NCBI RefSeq assembly: GCF_019237615.1
Contig: NZ_JAFAGT010000010.1
Coordinates: forward strand, 1 to 50,047
Length of the DNA stretch: 50,047 nucleotides
Reading direction: 5' to 3'
Origin: Roseateles sp.
GTDB taxonomy: Bacteria; Pseudomonadota; Gammaproteobacteria; Burkholderiales; Burkholderiaceae_C
Shown: one piece after another, positions 45,983 to 50,047 of the stretch
How the letters are laid out: each line of letters starts with the position of its first letter
Numbering within the stretch: the stretch's first letter is position 1
Translations under genes and position numbers: made by a program
The notes under the pieces: model-generated
Database searches by the model: none
Seen by the model: only the letters and a program-made list of their open reading frames with translations
Told to the model about the DNA's origin: nothing

Positions 45983-47716
45983 TCAGGCCTCGCCGGCCTG
46001 GGCCCGGACCATGGCCGCGTAGGCGCCGTCGCGTGCGATCAGCTCGGCATGGGTGCCGGTCTCGACCAGCCGACCGCCGCCCAGCACATGGATGGCGTCG
46101 GCGTCGCGGATGGTGGACAGGCGGTGGGCGATGACGATCAGCGTCTTGCGGCCTGACCAGGCCGCCAGCGCCTGCTGCACGGCGCGCTCGCTCTCGGTGT
46201 CCAGCGCCGAAGTGGCCTCGTCGAAGATCCAGATCGGCGCGTCCTTGTAGAGGGCCCGGGCGATGGCCAGGCGCTGGCGCTGGCCGCCGGACAGCTTGCT
46301 GCCATTGGCGCCCACGGCCGTCTCCAAGCCCTCGGGCAGCGTCTGCACGAAGTCCCACAGGTGGGCGGCGCGCAGCACCTGCTCCAGCTTGGCCTCGTCG
46401 CGCGGCTGGGCATAGGCGATGTTGGCGGCGACGGAGTCGTCGAACAGCACGATGTCCTGCGACACGACCGCGAACTGGCGGCGCAGCGATGCACGGCTCA
46501 GTGCCTCGATGTCGGTGCCGTCCAGCAGGACTCGCCCTCCGTCGGGCAGGCCGAAGCCCAGCAGCAGGTGGATGATGGAACTCTTGCCGGCGCCTGAGGC
46601 GCCGACCAGCGCCGAGGTCTTGCCGGCCGGGAAGAGCAGGTTCAGGCCGTCCAGCGCCGGGTGGGCAGCGCCGGGATAGGTCAGCCGCACGTCGTCCAGC
46701 CGGATCTCGCCGCGCGCCGGGCCTTCCAGCTGGCGCGTGCCGCGGTCCACCTCCTTGGGGGCGTCCATCAGCTCGAAGCAGCCGCGCGCCGTGATCAGCG
46801 CCCGCGTGACCGGCGCGGCGAGGTCGGAGAGGTGGCGCAGCCGCGAGGTCAGCAGCAGCAGCGCGGCGACGAACTCGGCGAAGTCGCCCACGCCGGTGCC
46901 GGTATGGCGGGCCTGCCAGAGCGCGATGCAGATGATGGCCGACAGCCCCACGGCAGCGACCAGCTGCGACAGAGGCTGCGACAGCGCGCCGGCCGTCACC
47001 GTCTTCAGGTTGGCGCGGCGTACCTCCTGCGACAGGGCAGTGAAACGCTCCAGCTCGTGAGGCGCTGCGCCGAACTGCCGCACCACGCGCCAGGCGCGCG
47101 TGATGTCGTCCACGCGGTTCACCAGCGCCAGCTGGGTGTCGTAGGAGCGCGAGGCCATCAGCCGCACGCGCTGGTTGACCTTCTTCATGACGAAGGCCAT
47201 CAGCGGCGTGATGACGAGGCTCAGCAGCGTCAGCTGCCAGTTCACGTAGAACAGGTAGATCAGCATCGCGAGGGCGGGCAGGCCGTCGCGCAGCACGTTG
47301 ATGCCGACCTCGCCGACGAGCTGCAGGATCTGTTGCGGGTCGTTGACGACCTTGCTGACCGCGGTGCCGGGCTGCATGCGCGTGTAGACCTGGGCGTCCA
47401 GCCGCAGCAGCGCATTGACCAGCGCGGCGCGGAAGTCCATCACGCAGCGCGTGACCGTCCAGTTGAAGAGGTACTGGCCCGCAAAGCCGAACAGGCCGCG
47501 GATGAAGTACAGCCCGATCAGCACCACCGGCACCATCCACAGCGAGAAGGCGTTCTTCGCGAAGCCCTCGCCAAACGCATACTTGATGAGCTTGGGGATG
47601 GCGGGCTCGGTGGCGGCCAGGCCGATGTAGGCCAGCACCGTCAGCGCGGCGCCCCAGCGGTGTGGATAGACGAACTGGCCGAGGCGTCGGGCAGGAGAGA
47701 CGTTGTCGGGAGACAT
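45983..47716 (-). CDS. msbA: MsbA-type lipid A ABC exporter
   Basis: A 577-residue half-size ABC exporter with an N-terminal six-helix membrane domain (to about residue 310) and a C-terminal ATPase. Walker A GASGAGKSS, signature LSGGQRQRLAIARAL, Walker B IWIFDEATSALD and IAHRLSTI (H-loop) are present. MsbA flips lipid A-core across the inner membrane. The family is broad, so another lipid or peptide substrate is possible, but the neighbouring glycosyltransferases support an envelope role. The start is set at MSPDNVSPARRL. Confidence 0.85.
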   Translation of the reverse strand: MSPDNVSPARRLGQFVYPHRWGAALTVLAYIGLAATEPAIPKLIKYAFGEGFAKNAFSLWMVPVVLIGLYFIRGLFGFAGQYLFNWTVTRCVMDFRAALVNALLRLDAQVYTRMQPGTAVSKVVNDPQQILQLVGEVGINVLRDGLPALAMLIYLFYVNWQLTLLSLVITPLMAFVMKKVNQRVRLMASRSYDTQLALVNRVDDITRAWRVVRQFGAAPHELERFTALSQEVRRANLKTVTAGALSQPLSQLVAAVGLSAIICIALWQARHTGTGVGDFAEFVAALLLLTSRLRHLSDLAAPVTRALITARGCFELMDAPKEVDRGTRQLEGPARGEIRLDDVRLTYPGAAHPALDGLNLLFPAGKTSALVGASGAGKSSIIHLLLGFGLPDGGRVLLDGTDIEALSRASLRRQFAVVSQDIVLFDDSVAANIAYAQPRDEAKLEQVLRAAHLWDFVQTLPEGLETAVGANGSKLSGGQRQRLAIARALYKDAPIWIFDEATSALDTESERAVQQALAAWSGRKTLIVIAHRLSTIRDADAIHVLGGGRLVETGTHAELIARDGAYAAMVRAQAGEA

Positions 47717-47812
47717 GGGGCGCGATTGTCGTCGCTGTTCGGGCGCCACCCGTGCGCGGCCGGCCATGGGGCGGCCCCACCATAGAATGCCGCGCCTCCG
47801 GCCCCATTCCCG

Positions 47813-48838
47813 ATGCCCCAGACTTTGCTGCACGCCACCGACACCCGCCCGCGCACCGCGGTGCTGCTGCAGTGGGTCGGCATGGGGGATCTGGTCTGGC
47901 ATGTGCCCTATTTCCGCCGCGTCGCAGAGACCAGCCAGGGTGGGCAGGCATCGCTGATCGCGTCGCCGACCGTCTTCGCGTCCCAGCTGGTGGGCCACGA
48001 GCCCTGGGTGGGCGAGATCATCGACTTCGACCGCCACCCACGCCGCCACGAAGGCCGCCAGGGCCGCCACCGGGGCGTGCTGGGCATGCTCCGCATGGGC
48101 CTGGAACTGCGCGAGAAGCAGTTCGACCGCATCGTGCTGTTCACGAACCACACCAACCGCTCATTGGTCGCGCTGGCAGCCAAGATTCCCGAGCGCCTGG
48201 GCTATGGCACGACCTGGCTGCAGCGCCGGCTGCTGTCGCACGGGCCGTGGATCAAGCGCTACAGCGGCCCGGCCGTGGGCACCTACGAGGACGCGACGCG
48301 GTTCGCCGTGGCGCATGGCTGGTGCGATGCGCCCATCGTGCCCAGTCTCGTCGTGCGCCCCGAGGCGCTGGAGCGAGTGCAGGCGCGGCTGCAGGGCCTG
48401 CCCCGGCCCATGCACGCGCTGTGCATAGGCTCGTCGGAGCCGTACAAGCAATGGGGCCTGGACAGCTTCGCGGCGCTGGCTGCCGAGATCGCACGCGCCG
48501 GCCATGGCGTGGTGCTGATCGCCGGCCCGGCGGAGCGCGAGATGGCGCAGGCCATCCTGCAGCGTGTCGACCCGGCGCTGCGCATGCGCCTGCTGGCCGT
48601 CACCGACGGCACGGTGGCCGAGACGGTGGCCGCCATGTCGCTGATGCGCACCTGCCTTGGCAACGACACCGGCGGCGTGCAGATCGCCGCCGCCGTCGGC
48701 ACGCCGACCTGGGTCATGCTGGGGCCGCGCCCGCTGCTGGCCCATGACCCGCAGACGCTGCACCTGCTGACCGCGCGCCGCCTCGCCGACATCCGGCCGG
48801 ATGACGTCGCCCGCATCGCATTGGGGCAGGGCGCATGA
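47813..48838 (+). CDS. Family 9 glycosyltransferase (heptosyltransferase-like), first copy
   Basis: A 341-residue GT-B fold enzyme related to LPS heptosyltransferases. Motifs include QWVGMGDLVWHVPYF near residue 20, GSSEPYKQWG in the middle and LGNDTGGVQIAAAVGTPTW near residue 280, the nucleotide-sugar binding segment. It is divergent from msbA (96 bp between starts). The second copy begins in an ATGA overlap with its stop. Sugar donor and acceptor are unknown. Confidence 0.85.
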   Translation: MPQTLLHATDTRPRTAVLLQWVGMGDLVWHVPYFRRVAETSQGGQASLIASPTVFASQLVGHEPWVGEIIDFDRHPRRHEGRQGRHRGVLGMLRMGLELREKQFDRIVLFTNHTNRSLVALAAKIPERLGYGTTWLQRRLLSHGPWIKRYSGPAVGTYEDATRFAVAHGWCDAPIVPSLVVRPEALERVQARLQGLPRPMHALCIGSSEPYKQWGLDSFAALAAEIARAGHGVVLIAGPAEREMAQAILQRVDPALRMRLLAVTDGTVAETVAAMSLMRTCLGNDTGGVQIAAAVGTPTWVMLGPRPLLAHDPQTLHLLTARRLADIRPDDVARIALGQGA

Positions 48839-49848
48839 GCGGTGAAGACACCCGGCCGCTGACGGCCGTGCAGCTGCAGCTCAACGGCATGGGCGATCTG
48901 GTCTGGCATGCGCAGTACTTCCGCTGCGTCGCCGAGCAGAGCCGCGACGGGCAGGTCAGCGTCATCGCGGCGCCCACGACGATGGCGCGCGAGCTGATCG
49001 GCCACGAGCCCTGGGTGCGCGAGGTCATCGACTTCGACCGCCGCCCGCGCAAGAGCGAGCGCCGGCGCGGCCGGCACAGCGGCCTGGACGGGTTGTGGCG
49101 TTTCGGCGCCGAGCTGGCGCCCAAGGGCTTCGACCGCATGGTGCTCTTCTCCGACCACCCGGGCCGCGCCATCCTGGTCTGCTGGCGGGCCGGCATACGC
49201 ACCATCCTCGGCTTCGGCGAGACCTGGCTGCAGCGCCTGCTGCTGACCCGGTCGGCATGGATCCGGCGCTACCGTGGCCCGGCCGTGGCCGGCTACAAGG
49301 ATGCCACTGCCTTCTCCATCGCCCAGGGCTTCTGCACGGCGCCCATCGTGCCGCGCATCAGCGTGCGACCTGACGCGCTGGACCGCATGCGCGAGCGCCT
49401 GGCCGCGATGCCGCGGCCGCTGCATGTGCTGGCCATAGGCGCCTCCGAGCCCTACAAACAGTGGGGCGAGGGCAACTTCGTCGAGCTGGCCGGGCGCCTG
49501 GCTGCGCGTGGCCACGGCGTGCTGCTGCTGGGCGGCCCCGCCGAGGCCCAGCTGGCGCGGGACATCCAGGCGCGCGTGGCGCCGGCGCTGCGCGCGCAGG
49601 TGGCGACGATGACCGACGGCACGGTGGCTGACAGCGTGGCCGCGCTGTCGCTGGCGCAATCCTGCATAGGCAACGACACCGGCGCCATCCAGTTCGCCGC
49701 CGGAGTGGGTCGGCCGGCCTTCGTCGTGCTGGGACCGCGACCGCCGCTGGAGCATGACCCCGAGCATGTGCACATGCTGCGGGCCGCGCAGCTGGCGGAC
49801 ATCGGCGCCGCCGACGTCGAGGCGCAGGTGATTGCCGCGCTAGGCTGA
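48835..49848 (+). CDS. Family 9 glycosyltransferase (heptosyltransferase-like), second copy
   Basis: A 337-residue paralogue of the preceding protein, colinear along its whole length: QLNGMGDLVWHAQYF, HEPWVREVIDFDRRPRKSER, IGASEPYKQWG and IGNDTGAIQFAAGVGRPAF line up with the matching segments of copy one. Both have an unusual short loop with many Arg/Lys after the first Rossmann half. The pair arose by tandem duplication; each probably adds one sugar in an envelope glycan (inferred). Confidence 0.85.
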   Translation: MSGEDTRPLTAVQLQLNGMGDLVWHAQYFRCVAEQSRDGQVSVIAAPTTMARELIGHEPWVREVIDFDRRPRKSERRRGRHSGLDGLWRFGAELAPKGFDRMVLFSDHPGRAILVCWRAGIRTILGFGETWLQRLLLTRSAWIRRYRGPAVAGYKDATAFSIAQGFCTAPIVPRISVRPDALDRMRERLAAMPRPLHVLAIGASEPYKQWGEGNFVELAGRLAARGHGVLLLGGPAEAQLARDIQARVAPALRAQVATMTDGTVADSVAALSLAQSCIGNDTGAIQFAAGVGRPAFVVLGPRPPLEHDPEHVHMLRAAQLADIGAADVEAQVIAALG

Positions 49849-49921
49849 AATTCCTCGAGCCTCCGGCCGAGTTTCCCTGTTGATTCAAGCACTTGGCGGG
49901 AATCGGGGGTGCGGCTGCTGT

Positions 49922-50047
49922 CTACAACTTGATGTCTTGGACGAGTTGCAGGGCGCGGTGCTGGGTTGGGCTGGGCTGGGTGAGGAGCTCGAAGCTCGGG
50001 GCATCAGGGCCTGCGCCTGGCGTGCGGCAGGTGTTGCGCACGAGCGT
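49922..50047 (-). CDS. 3' end of a minus-strand gene, possibly an IS transposase
   Basis: The minus-strand frame, open to the right edge and ending with TAG, encodes 41 residues: TLVRNTCRTPGAGPDAPSFE then LLTQPSPTQHRALQLVQDIKL. From memory, RNT...FELLTQPTPTQ...AL..L resembles C-termini of DDE transposases, but I cannot verify it. The 73 bp between the glycosyltransferase stop and this stop contain TTCCC/GGGAA arms (49872-49900) that could be part of an IS end. The gene lies mostly outside the window. Confidence 0.35.
   Translation of the reverse strand, partial: TLVRNTCRTPGAGPDAPSFELLTQPSPTQHRALQLVQDIKL

Overview
The window is about 50 kb of high-GC DNA (coding regions strongly G/C-biased at codon position 3) from a Gram-negative bacterium. 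It carries Kdo synthesis (kdsA), an MsbA-type lipid A flippase and heptosyltransferase-like enzymes, so it has lipopolysaccharide. The order pyrG-kdsA-DUF1330-eno-ftsB, the tight ATGA-coupled directons, and protein families such as the DUF455 ferritin-like protein, DarP, PmbA and a Liv transporter next to PmbA fit a betaproteobacterium of the order Burkholderiales. The Roseateles/Mitsuaria/Rubrivivax group is my best guess, from family resemblance only.

Layout. 1-2.4 kb (+): the 3' part of an MgtA Mg2+ P-type ATPase, an MgtC/SapB protein and a small conserved protein. 2.4-9.4 kb (-): a seven-gene directon with a DUF455 ferritin-like protein, an EamA transporter, a class III aminotransferase, a phytase-like esterase, a second EamA transporter, a PIG-L deacetylase and a zinc aspartoacylase/succinylglutamate-desuccinylase-like enzyme. 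9.5-11.7 kb (+): gamma-carbonic anhydrase, Hsp33 and an orphan protein. 11.7-20.8 kb (-): a nicotinamide riboside uptake/kinase pair (pnuC, NadR-like), then ftsB, eno, DUF1330, kdsA, pyrG, an alpha/beta hydrolase and mutS.

20.8-23.7 kb looks like an accessory scar. It holds a frameshifted integrase remnant, an orphan secreted protein and about 1.1 kb with no convincing intact gene. Inside that stretch I can read the ruins of a prlF-yhaV toxin-antitoxin operon. Antitoxin prlF has a 5-bp tandem duplication just after its start and an internal deletion; toxin yhaV is cut after about 20 recognisable residues.

23.7-40.9 kb: a TonB C-terminal-domain protein, suhB with an unusual tail, a TrmJ-type methyltransferase, cysE, a large propeller-GGEEF diguanylate cyclase, mogA, darP, pmbA, a complete livKHMGF branched-chain amino acid-type ABC transporter, a rhodanese-like protein, yqeY, rpsU (with recognisable promoter and terminator), a flavoprotein and a PAS-like protein with a degenerate GGDEF domain. 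41-50 kb: dnaE, a patatin-like phospholipase, an MsbA-type ABC exporter and, divergently, two tandem family 9 glycosyltransferases. At the right edge is the 3' end of a minus-strand gene, possibly an IS transposase.

Most of the window is ordinary chromosomal backbone. No CRISPR array, rRNA, tRNA or intact mobile element was seen. The observations most worth a second look are the decayed TA module and integrase scar, the PIG-L/aspartoacylase/EamA gene set, the two GGDEF-type proteins (one probably active, one probably dead), the SuhB tail, and the orphan protein with an asparagine-proline-glutamine-proline motif.
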